Source of the DNA: an uncultured Clostridia bacterium
Lineage (GTDB): Bacteria; Bacillota; Clostridia; Oscillospirales; CAG-272
NCBI GenBank assembly: GCA_947626065.1
Contig: CANQQT010000016.1
Coordinates: 1 to 39,783, forward strand
Direction of reading: 5' to 3'
DNA length: 39,783 bases
Numbering within the stretch: position 1 is the stretch's first letter; each line of letters starts with the position of its first letter. The notes below the pieces were generated by a model. The model saw only the letters and a program-made list of their open reading frames with translations. It was not told the DNA's origin and did no database searches. This document shows positions 23,303 to 30,318 of the stretch, in pieces. The translations under genes were made by a program, and so were the position numbers.

Positions 23303-23638
23303 CTACACCTCCCTGATTCTAATTCCGAAAATCCAAAGCATAAGCTTGCGCTTGATCACGTAATCCCTCGTTCTGATTCCTTTTGCGTCTTCGACAACCG
23401 TCTGCCCCGTCTCTGCATCTTTGTACACAAAATCGGCAATATAGGCGCATTCTCGCTCGATTACTTTTCTTTTCGCGTCCTTCTGCTCCGGGATAAGGTT
23501 ATATTTCACCTGCCGCTGAAGCTCCTTTATTACCCCGGCTTTTTCAAGAAGTCGTAGCTCTTGCCATCTCCGGGCCTCTCGCTTACTGTCGAAAACCTCC
23601 CCGGAAATCCGCGTCCTTTTGTTTCGGTATTTGTTCAT
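23303..23638 (-). CDS. DUF1064 family nuclease-like protein
   Basis: Start set at 23638 (MNKYRNKRTRISGEVFDSKR) because the ATG overlaps the previous stop as ATGA; the tracked ORF adds 5 residues. The 111-residue protein has the DUF1064 pattern, with Asp/Glu and Lys residues in FVYKDAETGQTVVEDAKG resembling a PD-(D/E)XK active site. It probably resolves branched DNA, taking the place of RusA-type enzymes in phage replication modules. Confidence 0.78.
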   Translation of the reverse strand: MNKYRNKRTRISGEVFDSKREARRWQELRLLEKAGVIKELQRQVKYNLIPEQKDAKRKVIERECAYIADFVYKDAETGQTVVEDAKGIRTRDYVIKRKLMLWIFGIRIREV

Positions 23639-24450
23639 CCGTCTCCACTCCATTCTTTCGCGGCCTTTTCCATCACGGCATAACTTCTCCGCAATGCGCG
23701 GTCGAAGAAATCTTCCGCGTCAAAGCTCTTTTCTCCCTCCGGTGGCGTTTTCGCAGATAGGGCATTCTTCTTTGAAACCTTCTCGCATCTGTCGAAAACG
23801 ATCCCCTTGTACCCGTTTGCCATTGAATCGTCAATAACCTCGATAACGGAATCTTCGCCATATTCACGCGAAAACTTTTCAACACGGGAAATCAGAGCCT
23901 TCACCCCTGCGGGCTTGTACGCGCCTTTTCCCTTGTAAGAAAGCCATTCGGATACTTTCCCTTTCATCCGGTCAGATAGGCCGGAAGAGTCAAGCTCCGC
24001 CTGAATTCCGGATTTTCCGGGCACTTTCTCGCCCTTTTCCCCCGTGAGGGGGGGACAATAGGGGGGGAGAGAGTTATATATTTGTTCTTGTTCTTTATTT
24101 ATGCCATTTTCGCTATCGGTTTTTAGCGTTCGGCAGCGTTCGCTATCGTTCGCCATTTTCGCTATGCCCGAATCTTCGCCTTTTTTCCATCTCGCGGAGG
24201 CTCCATTTGCTCCCGCTCTTGCGTTCTTTTCGCACTTGTCTTGATATGCGGCCTTTGCTCTTCTGATATCCTCAGATATGAAGTCGTACGCTATGCTTTC
24301 CCGTCCCGCAAGCTCCTGCTCCTCTCCGGTCTCGCTGAACACTGTCAGCGCCCGTACAAGGCGCCCTAACTCTTGATCTGAGAGCTTCGCCGTCTTGTTC
24401 ATATAATCGTGATACCATATGAACCCTTTGCCGCCTTCGTTTGAAGACAT
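23635..24450 (-). CDS. replisome organiser (DUF6291/DnaD-like)
   Basis: A 271-residue protein. The N-terminus (FIWYHDYMNKTAKLSDQELG, RLVRALTVFSETG) is typical of DUF6291-type phage replication proteins. A low-complexity, Ser/Glu/Gly-rich linker follows (about 110-160). The C-terminus holds IEVIDDSMANGYKGIVFDR, the motif shared by phage replication initiators and DnaD-like helicase loaders. It probably binds the phage origin and loads host DnaB; the origin is often inside this gene, but I see no clear iterons. Confidence 0.8.
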   Translation of the reverse strand: MSSNEGGKGFIWYHDYMNKTAKLSDQELGRLVRALTVFSETGEEQELAGRESIAYDFISEDIRRAKAAYQDKCEKNARAGANGASARWKKGEDSGIAKMANDSERCRTLKTDSENGINKEQEQIYNSLPPYCPPLTGEKGEKVPGKSGIQAELDSSGLSDRMKGKVSEWLSYKGKGAYKPAGVKALISRVEKFSREYGEDSVIEVIDDSMANGYKGIVFDRCEKVSKKNALSAKTPPEGEKSFDAEDFFDRALRRSYAVMEKAAKEWSGDG

Positions 24451-24478
24451 AAGTACCTCCAGAATTATTTATTTTTCT

Positions 24479-24910
24479 TTAAAAGGGTAATTCCTCATCT
24501 TCCTTTACTTCTTCAAGGCTTTCCGCCTTTGCCGTTCCTTCGACCGGCTCCGTTCTGACTTTACCGCCTCCGATTTCGTCCTTCGAATCCACGAAATAGA
24601 TCTCCTCGGCGCTTATTTCCAGCTCCGTCCGGTTGTTTCCGTTCTTGTCCTTGAATTGATTTGTCCGGATAGATCCCGAAATACAGATATTACTGCCCTT
24701 TTTGAAATGCGTTGAAACAAGCTCCGCCTGCTTTCTCCATGCCTTAACGGTCAAGAAATCCGTTTCCGCTTGCTTTCCATCCTCCTTTCTCGGCCTGTTT
24801 ACTGCCACGCGGAAAGCGCAAACCGGGATCCCGCTCGTCGTCTGTCTCAACTCCGGGTCAGCTGTAAGCCGCCCGCCGATAATCGCTTTGTTAAAATTAA
24901 AGTATGCCAT
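24479..24910 (-). CDS. ssb: single-stranded DNA-binding protein
   Basis: The start at 24910 (MAYFNFNKAIIGGRLTADPE) is the classical SSB start and has AGGGGA upstream; the longer tracked ORF lacks support. The 143-residue protein has an OB-fold and the acidic C-terminal tip EDEELPF that recruits partner enzymes. It overlaps the end of the nuclease gene by 14 bases and belongs to the recombination module. Confidence 0.95.
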   Translation of the reverse strand: MAYFNFNKAIIGGRLTADPELRQTTSGIPVCAFRVAVNRPRKEDGKQAETDFLTVKAWRKQAELVSTHFKKGSNICISGSIRTNQFKDKNGNNRTELEISAEEIYFVDSKDEIGGGKVRTEPVEGTAKAESLEEVKEDEELPF

Positions 24911-25550
24911 TTGTTTGTGTCCCCTTAACCTTCCAATTTTCCGCATAATTTTCCCAAAGTCCGGCAAGCATTAGATAGTCCACGAAATCCTCAATGTGTT
25001 TGGAGAAATCTGGCGTGTCGTACCTTCGGTAAGTCTCCGTGTAAAGGTCTTGGCCGTCTGACACAAGATAAATAAACGTGTCCGCCTCCGGGACAAGCTC
25101 GAAGTATGCCGAATGCTGACAAGCTCCAAAATACTTTCCGGGAAGATATGCCGCACTAAATGACTTGTTCAAAAACTTAACGTCGTAGATCGTCCCGGCC
25201 TTTATCGCGTCGGGGATCCCGACGAGCTCGAAATCCATCCCGAAAACCGTCAGCCGCTTTCTCAGCTTTACTTGAAAAACCGCGCCTTTCAGAACCTCCG
25301 CAACCTTCTTTATACCCGGCTCCCACATCGCGTGGGGAGTCCTCGTCTCCCCGTTCGCCTCCTTGTAGACTTCTGCCTCGAATTGCAAGCCGTTTTTCTG
25401 CTCGATAGAGGGCGTTTCCTCAAGTCTTAATATCTTTCTTACAAGGTCGTTTTCCGCCTCTTCTGCGACCGTTTCCGGGGCCGATAGCATATAGAGCCAT
25501 GAGCTTATCAGCGACTGCGTGATCTCGTACACGTTTTTATCCGTTCCCAT
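24897..25550 (-). CDS. RecB-family PD-(D/E)XK exonuclease
   Basis: Start at 25550 (MGTDKNVYEITQSLISSWLY), with AAGGAGG upstream, overlapping the preceding stop by 14 bases; 217 residues. The active site is visible as GIPDAI followed by IYDVKF, and QHSAYF matches the RecB-type Q-x3-Y motif. Together with the Sak4-like ATPase and SSB it forms a two-component recombination system in which this enzyme resects DNA ends. Confidence 0.87.
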   Translation of the reverse strand: MGTDKNVYEITQSLISSWLYMLSAPETVAEEAENDLVRKILRLEETPSIEQKNGLQFEAEVYKEANGETRTPHAMWEPGIKKVAEVLKGAVFQVKLRKRLTVFGMDFELVGIPDAIKAGTIYDVKFLNKSFSAAYLPGKYFGACQHSAYFELVPEADTFIYLVSDGQDLYTETYRRYDTPDFSKHIEDFVDYLMLAGLWENYAENWKVKGTQTNGIL

Positions 25551-26511
25551 TCTCCGCGCCCTCCTTTTCGGTCTCCGGGATAACATAGGCCCCGGCCTGC
25601 TTGTCCCATCGGAATCCTAGCTTTTTCGCCTTTGCTGAAAGCAAGGCGCTCGATTCTTTCTTTGAAGTAAGGGAATGATTCATAGCCTGTAGAATGTTCA
25701 CGGCCTCCGTCGCCTGTTCCGCCGTTTCGATTTTGGAAACGATTTCCCGTGCCTTCTCCATAACCTCGAAATACTTTTTGCTCTGCTCCTCGAAAATTCC
25801 TTTTTCCTCTTCAATTTTCGATCGCGCTTTATCGAAAAGCCGGGTGAGGAAATCGTTTGAATCTCCGACTTTCAGGCTCGGAACGGGGATCTGTCCATCG
25901 ACTCCGAAACAACCTTTGGCGAAATACTCCTGTGTCGGCGAAAATCCGATGACTCTTGAGCCGCCTATCATCTGCACATATCCGCCGAAGTCGCACGGTT
26001 GCCACACAAGATTCCGTGCCGCTCCTTCGCACAAGAGCCGTTGCTGTGGCATTCCGTCCTTGTCCTTCTGCTCTTCGGAGTGGAAGACGTAAATCAAGTT
26101 CTTTTTCATCACGTCCCGGACAACGTGGGAGAACCTCTGGAACTCCTGCTTGACTGCGCCGAACCCTTTCAACGAAAGCGCCCCGTTTTTCTGGCGGTTT
26201 ACCGCCGGGTTGCTCCTCATCGCCCAATCTTGCAGGTACCCGACAAACGCGCCGCCCGTATCAATAATTACTGACTTGCACCCCTTGAACTCCGTTTCTT
26301 CAAGGTCTTTTAAAAGCTCCTCGTAAGTGTCCACGACCGCCGTCGGCTTCCAATAACGCGCTTCCACGCGGGAGACTCCGCCGTCGAAGTCAATCAGAAT
26401 AGGGTCTGGGGCCGAAAGGGCCAGCGTCGTTTTACCGACACCGGGTGCCCCGTAGATAATCATTGTAAAGGTTTTTCCCTCAAAGCTCAGTTCGTTAGGT
26501 TGTTTAATCAT
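25537..26511 (-). CDS. Sak4-like RecA-fold ATPase (AAA_24)
   Basis: A 324-residue protein with Walker A GAPGVGKT (21-28), a Walker B-like strand KSVIIDTGG and a conserved HSEEQKDKDG segment, the layout of the AAA_24/Sak4 group of phage single-strand annealing ATPases. The C-terminal 90 residues are coiled coil (FEEQSKKYFEVMEKAREIVS). It would bring homologous strands together during phage recombination. Overlaps the preceding gene by 8 bases. Confidence 0.87.
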   Translation of the reverse strand: MIKQPNELSFEGKTFTMIIYGAPGVGKTTLALSAPDPILIDFDGGVSRVEARYWKPTAVVDTYEELLKDLEETEFKGCKSVIIDTGGAFVGYLQDWAMRSNPAVNRQKNGALSLKGFGAVKQEFQRFSHVVRDVMKKNLIYVFHSEEQKDKDGMPQQRLLCEGAARNLVWQPCDFGGYVQMIGGSRVIGFSPTQEYFAKGCFGVDGQIPVPSLKVGDSNDFLTRLFDKARSKIEEEKGIFEEQSKKYFEVMEKAREIVSKIETAEQATEAVNILQAMNHSLTSKKESSALLSAKAKKLGFRWDKQAGAYVIPETEKEGAENGNG

Positions 26512-27037
26512 TTTCTTTTACCTCTTTCAAATAGGTTATAACGGAATATTCAATCCATGCCTGAACCGTCTCGAATCCATCGAGGCGGATTTTTTCAACA
26601 AATTTTTCGTACACGTTATCCGGGAGTCGCCCGGAGACTCTGCACCGCCTCGAATGCCTCCCACCTCGCTCATACTGAATAACCGGGATCAGCTCCGGGA
26701 CAAACTCGGCGATTAAGGAGTCATAGATTTCCGGGAGAAGCGTCACCCCGTAGTTTCTGCTGTTCTCGCACTTGCAGAGGAGCGGGGTATCAAATAGCGG
26801 GTATCTCTTTCGGACAAAATCCGCAAACTCTTCCTGTTTTCTCCCGGATAACATCCGAAGAGCCCGCACCGGTTCCCTTGTCTTTTTAAGAGCTTCCGCC
26901 CATTCGTCCACGACTTTCGGGGCCTTCTTTTCGTTGCCACAGTCGCATTTTTCTCCGGGGTCAAGATGAGCTCCGCAATATTCGCAAATCCTGAACGGCC
27001 TTTCCCTCTCCGTCATCGTCTGAATGTTCGCATTCAT
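26504..27037 (-). CDS. early phage protein with N-terminal zinc knuckle
   Basis: A 177-residue protein. CEYCGAHLDPGEKCDC (residues about 18-33) is a likely zinc site. A middle segment has KRYPLFDTPLLCKCENSRNYG, and the end IRLDGFETVQAWIEYSVITY resembles a small ribbon-helix-helix or helical domain. Not recognised; position just before the Sak4-like gene suggests a role in early DNA metabolism. Confidence 0.6.
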   Translation of the reverse strand: MNANIQTMTERERPFRICEYCGAHLDPGEKCDCGNEKKAPKVVDEWAEALKKTREPVRALRMLSGRKQEEFADFVRKRYPLFDTPLLCKCENSRNYGVTLLPEIYDSLIAEFVPELIPVIQYERGGRHSRRCRVSGRLPDNVYEKFVEKIRLDGFETVQAWIEYSVITYLKEVKEND

Positions 27038-27052
27038 CGTTTCCCCATCCTC

Positions 27053-27256
27053 TCAATCGCAGAAGCTTGTCCTGCAAAACGGACAGCTTGTGATCAGCTC
27101 TTCGCCCGCTTTCTTTTCGGAGATCCCACCTTCGCCGAAGATTTGCCGGTGACAGTGGTAACATTCCCCGAAAAGCGGAACGAAGAAAGGAAGATTTTTT
27201 TCAGAACAATACTTCTTCTGCGCGTCCATCGCTCGTTTTTGTTGCCCGTAAATCAT
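27053..27256 (-). CDS. small zinc-ribbon protein
   Basis: A 67-residue protein with two Cys pairs, CYHCHRQ and CPFC, typical of a zinc ribbon, and a final CRTSFCD. The start MIYGQQKRAMDAQKK has AGAGG upstream. Such small early proteins often bind nucleic acid or host proteins; nothing more specific can be said. It lies just downstream of the sRNA promoter region on the opposite strand. Confidence 0.6.
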   Translation of the reverse strand: MIYGQQKRAMDAQKKYCSEKNLPFFVPLFGECYHCHRQIFGEGGISEKKAGEELITSCPFCRTSFCD

Positions 27257-27293
27257 GCCTTTTTACCTCTTTTCAAAAAAATTTCTTCGAGAC

Positions 27294-27322
27294 TTGATTT
27301 TCGAAAAAACGTGTGGTATAAT
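27294..27322 (+). promoter_or_regulatory. plus-strand promoter of an sRNA
   Basis: TTGATT (27294-27299), 17 bases, TATAAT (27317-27322), with TGG just before the -10 giving an extended -10 (TGN). It faces against all phage genes here. No plus-strand gene follows, only a short structured region and a terminator, so it should drive a non-coding RNA starting near 27329. Confidence 0.82.
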
Positions 27323-27328
27323 GAAATC

Positions 27329-27406
27329 AGCCGGAAACTCTTGTGCCTGCAAGAGCCTTTCATTTCCGACCGGGCCGGGCGTTACCTCTCCCGGCCCTTT
27401 CCTTTT
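27329..27406 (+). ncRNA. antisense sRNA opposite the small membrane-protein gene
   Basis: About 78 nt. GGAAA (27333-27337) pairs with TTTCC (27363-27367), enclosing a perfect CTCTTG/CAAGAG hairpin; then a terminator hairpin GGGCCGGG/CCCGGCCC (27372-27397) and TTTCCTTTT. The last 46 nt are complementary to the 3' end and stop codon of the membrane-protein mRNA (27360-27563). A 3'-overlapping antisense RNA with a small membrane protein is the layout of type I toxin-antitoxin pairs such as txpA/ratA; that role is inference. No ORF is seen in it. Confidence 0.75.
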
Positions 27407-27563
27407 CTTCCCGGTCGCACTCTTCTTTGAAAGCCCGAAGAATCGCGGCAATTGAAATCATGTGAACGGGAAGGAAAAGCACGGCCCAGTAGCCGAAGAC
27501 GAAAGCTTCCGTTATCGGCCATACCGATTGGAAAAGAGCCGCAAATCCATATAAGTACTTCAT
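27360..27563 (-). CDS. small membrane protein, candidate type I toxin
   Basis: The start is the ATG at 27563, 7 codons inside the tracked ORF, because AAGGAGG lies at ideal distance. The 67-residue product (MKYLYGFAALFQSVWPITEA) has two probable membrane spans, roughly residues 4-20 and 24-45, and a strongly charged tail (KEECDREEKERAGRGNARPG). The tail codons coincide with the sRNA terminator on the other strand. It may be a type I toxin, or an ordinary early membrane protein such as a superinfection-exclusion factor. Confidence 0.6.
   Translation of the reverse strand: MKYLYGFAALFQSVWPITEAFVFGYWAVLFLPVHMISIAAILRAFKEECDREEKERAGRGNARPGRK
27372..27406 (+). terminator. terminator of the sRNA
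   Basis: GGGCCGGG, a 10-base loop and CCCGGCCC give a perfect 8-bp stem followed by TTTCCTTTT on the plus strand. On the minus strand no T-run follows, so it acts only on the sRNA. Confidence 0.82.
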
Positions 27564-27580
27564 TCTCTCCACCTCCTTTC

Positions 27581-28030
27581 TCAATCCACGAATGTTTTCT
27601 TTTCGGAATCATAAATCCCGAAGTACTCAAAATCAACCTCGACGGAATAACGGGCGGCGTATGAAGATTCGCCAAACAGCGGCGGGAAGATCTCCCGAAT
27701 GCACGTTATGCGCCCGGTTTCTCCTAAAGCCCTAACGGCTTTTTTTATTTCCTCAAACGAGATGAACTTGTTTTTTTCTGATGTTTTTCTTCTTCCTCTC
27801 CGCTTCATCATTGTTTCAAAATTCCGTTGCCCCAAAACCGCACTATATATAGGATTCCCGTTTGCGTCCTCTTTTTCCGTGAATCCCCTTTTAAGCTCGC
27901 TATAGATGGTCACATGGGCCTTTCCAAGAGCCTCGGCGATTAAGGATACGTCCTCGCCGTTTTCGTAGCGCTTTTGGATTTCTTTTCTCTGCTCAAAAGT
28001 TAAATAACTGTATACTCTTTTTCCCTTCAT
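27581..28030 (-). CDS. IS30-type HTH protein
   Basis: A 149-residue protein. Residues about 6-45 (YSYLTFEQRKEIQKRYENGE, DVSLIAEALGKAHVTIYSEL) are the helix-turn-helix of IS30-family transposases (HTH_38), but there is no DDE domain; the C-terminal half is unrelated. It is therefore not a transposase but a DNA-binding regulator built on that domain. GAGAGG upstream supports the start. It is the third gene of the early operon. Confidence 0.72.
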   Translation of the reverse strand: MKGKRVYSYLTFEQRKEIQKRYENGEDVSLIAEALGKAHVTIYSELKRGFTEKEDANGNPIYSAVLGQRNFETMMKRRGRRKTSEKNKFISFEEIKKAVRALGETGRITCIREIFPPLFGESSYAARYSVEVDFEYFGIYDSEKKTFVD

Positions 28031-28046
28031 GTTCTTTTCTCCTCTC

Positions 28047-28343
28047 TCAATTCATGCATACCGAAACCGGGCAAACATCGACGAAATCGCGGTCTTTAAA
28101 GCATCTTATGGTCGTTGTAATACTCGTAAAAATTCCCGTGAAAATTCCGGCAAAGATTATATAAATCCCTTCGTTTGTCTTAACTACGTCTTTAACCGTC
28201 ATTTTTCCGTTTCCAATGTTAAATACCTCTCCTGCGTCCGGTATTCTCTTTTCGCGGCATATTAACGCGCATATTTCATTAACCGAATTTGCCGCCTCAT
28301 TAATGCCCGACGTGTAGGTTAAAAAATCCTTTACTTCTTCCAT
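28047..28343 (-). CDS. early phage protein with central hydrophobic stretch
   Basis: A 98-residue protein (MEEVKDFLTYTSGINEAANS). It has a hydrophobic segment around residues 60-80 (IYIIFAGIFTGIFTSITTTI) and Cys-containing ends. No known family recognised. It is co-transcribed with the first early gene. AGAGG precedes the ATG. Confidence 0.6.
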   Translation of the reverse strand: MEEVKDFLTYTSGINEAANSVNEICALICREKRIPDAGEVFNIGNGKMTVKDVVKTNEGIYIIFAGIFTGIFTSITTTIRCFKDRDFVDVCPVSVCMN

Positions 28344-28373
28344 CTTTCTTTACCTCTTTTTTTAAATTGATTT

Positions 28374-28562
28374 TCAGGGCTTTTCGCCCGAAATTCCTTT
28401 TTCGTGCTCCCGTTTGATTTCAAATAGCTTTTTGAAATTCTCGCATTCGCCCTCCGCTATAAGCTCGCCGTTTTTCGATCCGTTCGGATTCTGTAGAATC
28501 ATATCGGCGAAATTGGCGTAAATGCTCCCGTCGGGATTCCTGTAAATCTTGTAAGCTCTCAT
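28374..28562 (-). CDS. first early phage gene, hypothetical
   Basis: A 62-residue protein (MRAYKIYRNPDGSIYANFAD) with a compact beta-like start and a basic/acidic helical end. It is the first gene after the putative early promoter and has GAGAGG 8 bases before its ATG, so it would be expressed immediately. Short first-early genes often target host functions; function unknown here. Confidence 0.62.
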   Translation of the reverse strand: MRAYKIYRNPDGSIYANFADMILQNPNGSKNGELIAEGECENFKKLFEIKREHEKGISGEKP

Positions 28563-28594
28563 GCGTTCTACCTCTCTTTTTTTCCTTGCACTTC

Positions 28595-28600
28595 ATTATA
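28595..28600 (-). promoter_or_regulatory. -10 box of the early phage operon
   Basis: TATAAT on the minus strand, about 30 bases before the first early ATG. The region 17 bases upstream is T-rich without a clear TTGACA, so regulation by a phage or host factor is likely. It points away from the host promoter that starts 38 bases further right. Confidence 0.6.
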
Positions 28601-28637
28601 CAATAAAATCCTTCCCCTAAAAAAATCAAAATGTGGG

Positions 28638-28666
28638 TTGCAAAAAGGTTGAAAACGTGTTATAAT
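28638..28666 (+). promoter_or_regulatory. promoter of the host murE-like operon
   Basis: TTGCAA (28638-28643), 17 bases, TATAAT (28661-28666). Predicted start near 28673. It rules out the tracked start at 28631 of the downstream gene and supports the GTG at 28697. The prophage junction must be to its left. Confidence 0.82.
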
Positions 28667-28696
28667 AGGATAAGTTATTCTGTTCAGAGGGAAAGG

Positions 28697-30226
28697 GTGA
28701 GAAAGGACGTGGAAAGAAGGCATTCTCAGCCGGGGGAGAGAGGACTGCAAAGCTACGCGGCGGTGCTGGAGGCGGAGGGACTGCTCCGAGAGGGAAGCGA
28801 GGAGAATCCCGCGGTGAAGAGCCTCACGTTCGACACAAGAGACGTAGGGGAGAAGGCCCTCTTTTTCTGTAAAGGAGCCCATTTCAAAGAGGAATACCTC
28901 AAAGAAGCGGAAGAAAAGGGAGCCGTGGGCTACGTGGCGGAGGAAAGACACGGGAGTCGACTGCCGTGCCTGCTCGTTTCCGACGTCCGGAAGGCCATGA
29001 GCGTCCTCGCGCCCTTTCATTACGGGTATCCGCAAGAGGAACTCGCCGTCGTGGGAATCACGGGAACCAAAGGAAAAAGCACCGTGGCCTATTATCTGAA
29101 GGCCATTCTCGATAAAGCCTATCCGAAGGAGTGCGCGATTCTTTCGTCGGTGGACAATTACGACGGAGTCATAAGAGAGGAATCGCACCTCACGACGCCG
29201 GAGGCCCTGACGCTCTTCCGGCATCTGGCAAACGCTGCGGATGAAGGAATCCCGGCGCTCGTCATGGAGGTGTCGAGCCAAGCGCTCAAATACGGAAGAG
29301 TGGAAGGACTGATCTTCGACGCGGCCTGCTTCCATAACATCGGATCCGACCATATCAGCCCCATCGAGCACCCCGATTTCGAGGACTATTTTTCCTCAAA
29401 GCTGAAAATTCTCGACGCCTGCCGCGTCGCCTGCATCAATACCGACGCCGAGCTTGCCGAGAAAGTCCTTGAAAGGGCGAAAAGGAATCGGTGCCGAATC
29501 GTAAGGTACGGAAAAGGGAAGGGGAACGAGGTCACCGTTTCGGGAGGAGAAAAGAGGGAAGGAAGAATCTTCTTCCGGGTCAGAACTCCGCGATACGAAA
29601 GGGAGATGAGTCTGGCCATGCCGGGACTCTTCAACGTCTCAAACGCGGCGGCGGCCATAGCGCTGGCCGAGGTGCTGGAAGTCCCGGAGGAGGCGGTCGC
29701 CGAGGGACTGAGGGAAGCGAGGGTCAAGGGAAGAATGGAGGTTTTCCCCGCGGAGGACGGAAGAACCGTCGCCATCGTCGATTACGCGCATAACCGAATG
29801 AGCTTCGAGGCCCTGCACCGGTCGGTGAGGGAGGAGTACCCCGGGAAAAAGCTGATTTTCGTCTTCGGAAGCGCGGGAGGAAAGGCCTATAGCCGAAGAA
29901 GGGATCTCGGGGACGCGGCGGGTGAGCTGGCCGACTTCACGGTGATTACCGAGGAGGATTCCGGAGAGGAGCCCTTTGAGAAAATCGCGAGGGACCTCGG
30001 GGAGAGAATCGCCGCGAAGGGCGGAAAATATACCGTCATCGAGGACCGGGGAGAGGCCATCCGGAAGGCGATTTTCGGAGGGGAAGAGGACAAGGTCGTC
30101 CTCGTCCTCGGAAAAGGAAGGGAAACGAGACAGAAGAGGGGAACGGAGTATGTCCCCGTGCCCTCCGACGTCGATTACGTCAAAGAGGCCATCGAGGAGT
30201 ACAGCCGAAGAAAGGCGCACGTCTGA
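28697..30226 (+). CDS. MurE-family UDP-N-acetylmuramyl-peptide ligase
   Basis: A cytoplasmic Mur ligase that adds an amino acid to a UDP-MurNAc peptide using ATP. GTG at 28697 has AGAGGG upstream and lies after the promoter; 509 residues. P-loop GTKGKST (123-129), TTPEAL, EVSSQALKYGRV (Gln where MurE has His), Lys235 in YFSSKLKI as the likely carbamate Lys, and VDYAHNRMSFEAL are typical. The amino-acid selecting motif, DNPR for diaminopimelate or D-D/N-P-x for lysine, reads EEDSGEEP (about 419-426), so the substrate is uncertain. It may be a paralogue of the main MurE. It heads an operon with an amidotransferase and a D-Asp-ligase-like enzyme. Confidence 0.88.
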   Translation: MRKDVERRHSQPGERGLQSYAAVLEAEGLLREGSEENPAVKSLTFDTRDVGEKALFFCKGAHFKEEYLKEAEEKGAVGYVAEERHGSRLPCLLVSDVRKAMSVLAPFHYGYPQEELAVVGITGTKGKSTVAYYLKAILDKAYPKECAILSSVDNYDGVIREESHLTTPEALTLFRHLANAADEGIPALVMEVSSQALKYGRVEGLIFDAACFHNIGSDHISPIEHPDFEDYFSSKLKILDACRVACINTDAELAEKVLERAKRNRCRIVRYGKGKGNEVTVSGGEKREGRIFFRVRTPRYEREMSLAMPGLFNVSNAAAAIALAEVLEVPEEAVAEGLREARVKGRMEVFPAEDGRTVAIVDYAHNRMSFEALHRSVREEYPGKKLIFVFGSAGGKAYSRRRDLGDAAGELADFTVITEEDSGEEPFEKIARDLGERIAAKGGKYTVIEDRGEAIRKAIFGGEEDKVVLVLGKGRETRQKRGTEYVPVPSDVDYVKEAIEEYSRRKAHV

Positions 30227-30318
30227 AAAGGAACGGGTGGAAGAGGACAGACGCAAAAGGAACGCGCCGAGCACCCCCGGGAGGCCCCTCGAAAAGAAAC
30301 AAGTCAGGAGAAGAAAAA

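Larger units (their letters stand above)
1..28620 (-). mobile_element. siphovirus-type prophage (partial; left end outside window)
   Basis: Nearly all genes here lie on the minus strand in standard siphovirus order: early and recombination genes, TerS/TerL, portal, minor head, scaffold, major capsid, connectors, tail tube, tape measure, tail tip, holin. Many neighbours overlap by ATGA or TAATG, as in phage operons. The right boundary is set between the last early promoter (-10 at 28595) and the host promoter starting at 28638. No integrase, C1-type repressor or endolysin is present, so the phage continues left of base 1. I could not identify an att core because the other junction is not in the window. 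Confidence 0.93.

Noticed and set aside
27581-28030. IS30 insertion sequence
   Set aside because: Only the HTH resembles IS30 transposase; there is no DDE domain and no terminal inverted repeats.
28631-28696. Tracked start of the murE-like gene at 28631
   Set aside because: It lies upstream of the -35 of the only visible promoter and its first residues look non-coding; GTG at 28697 has a ribosome site.
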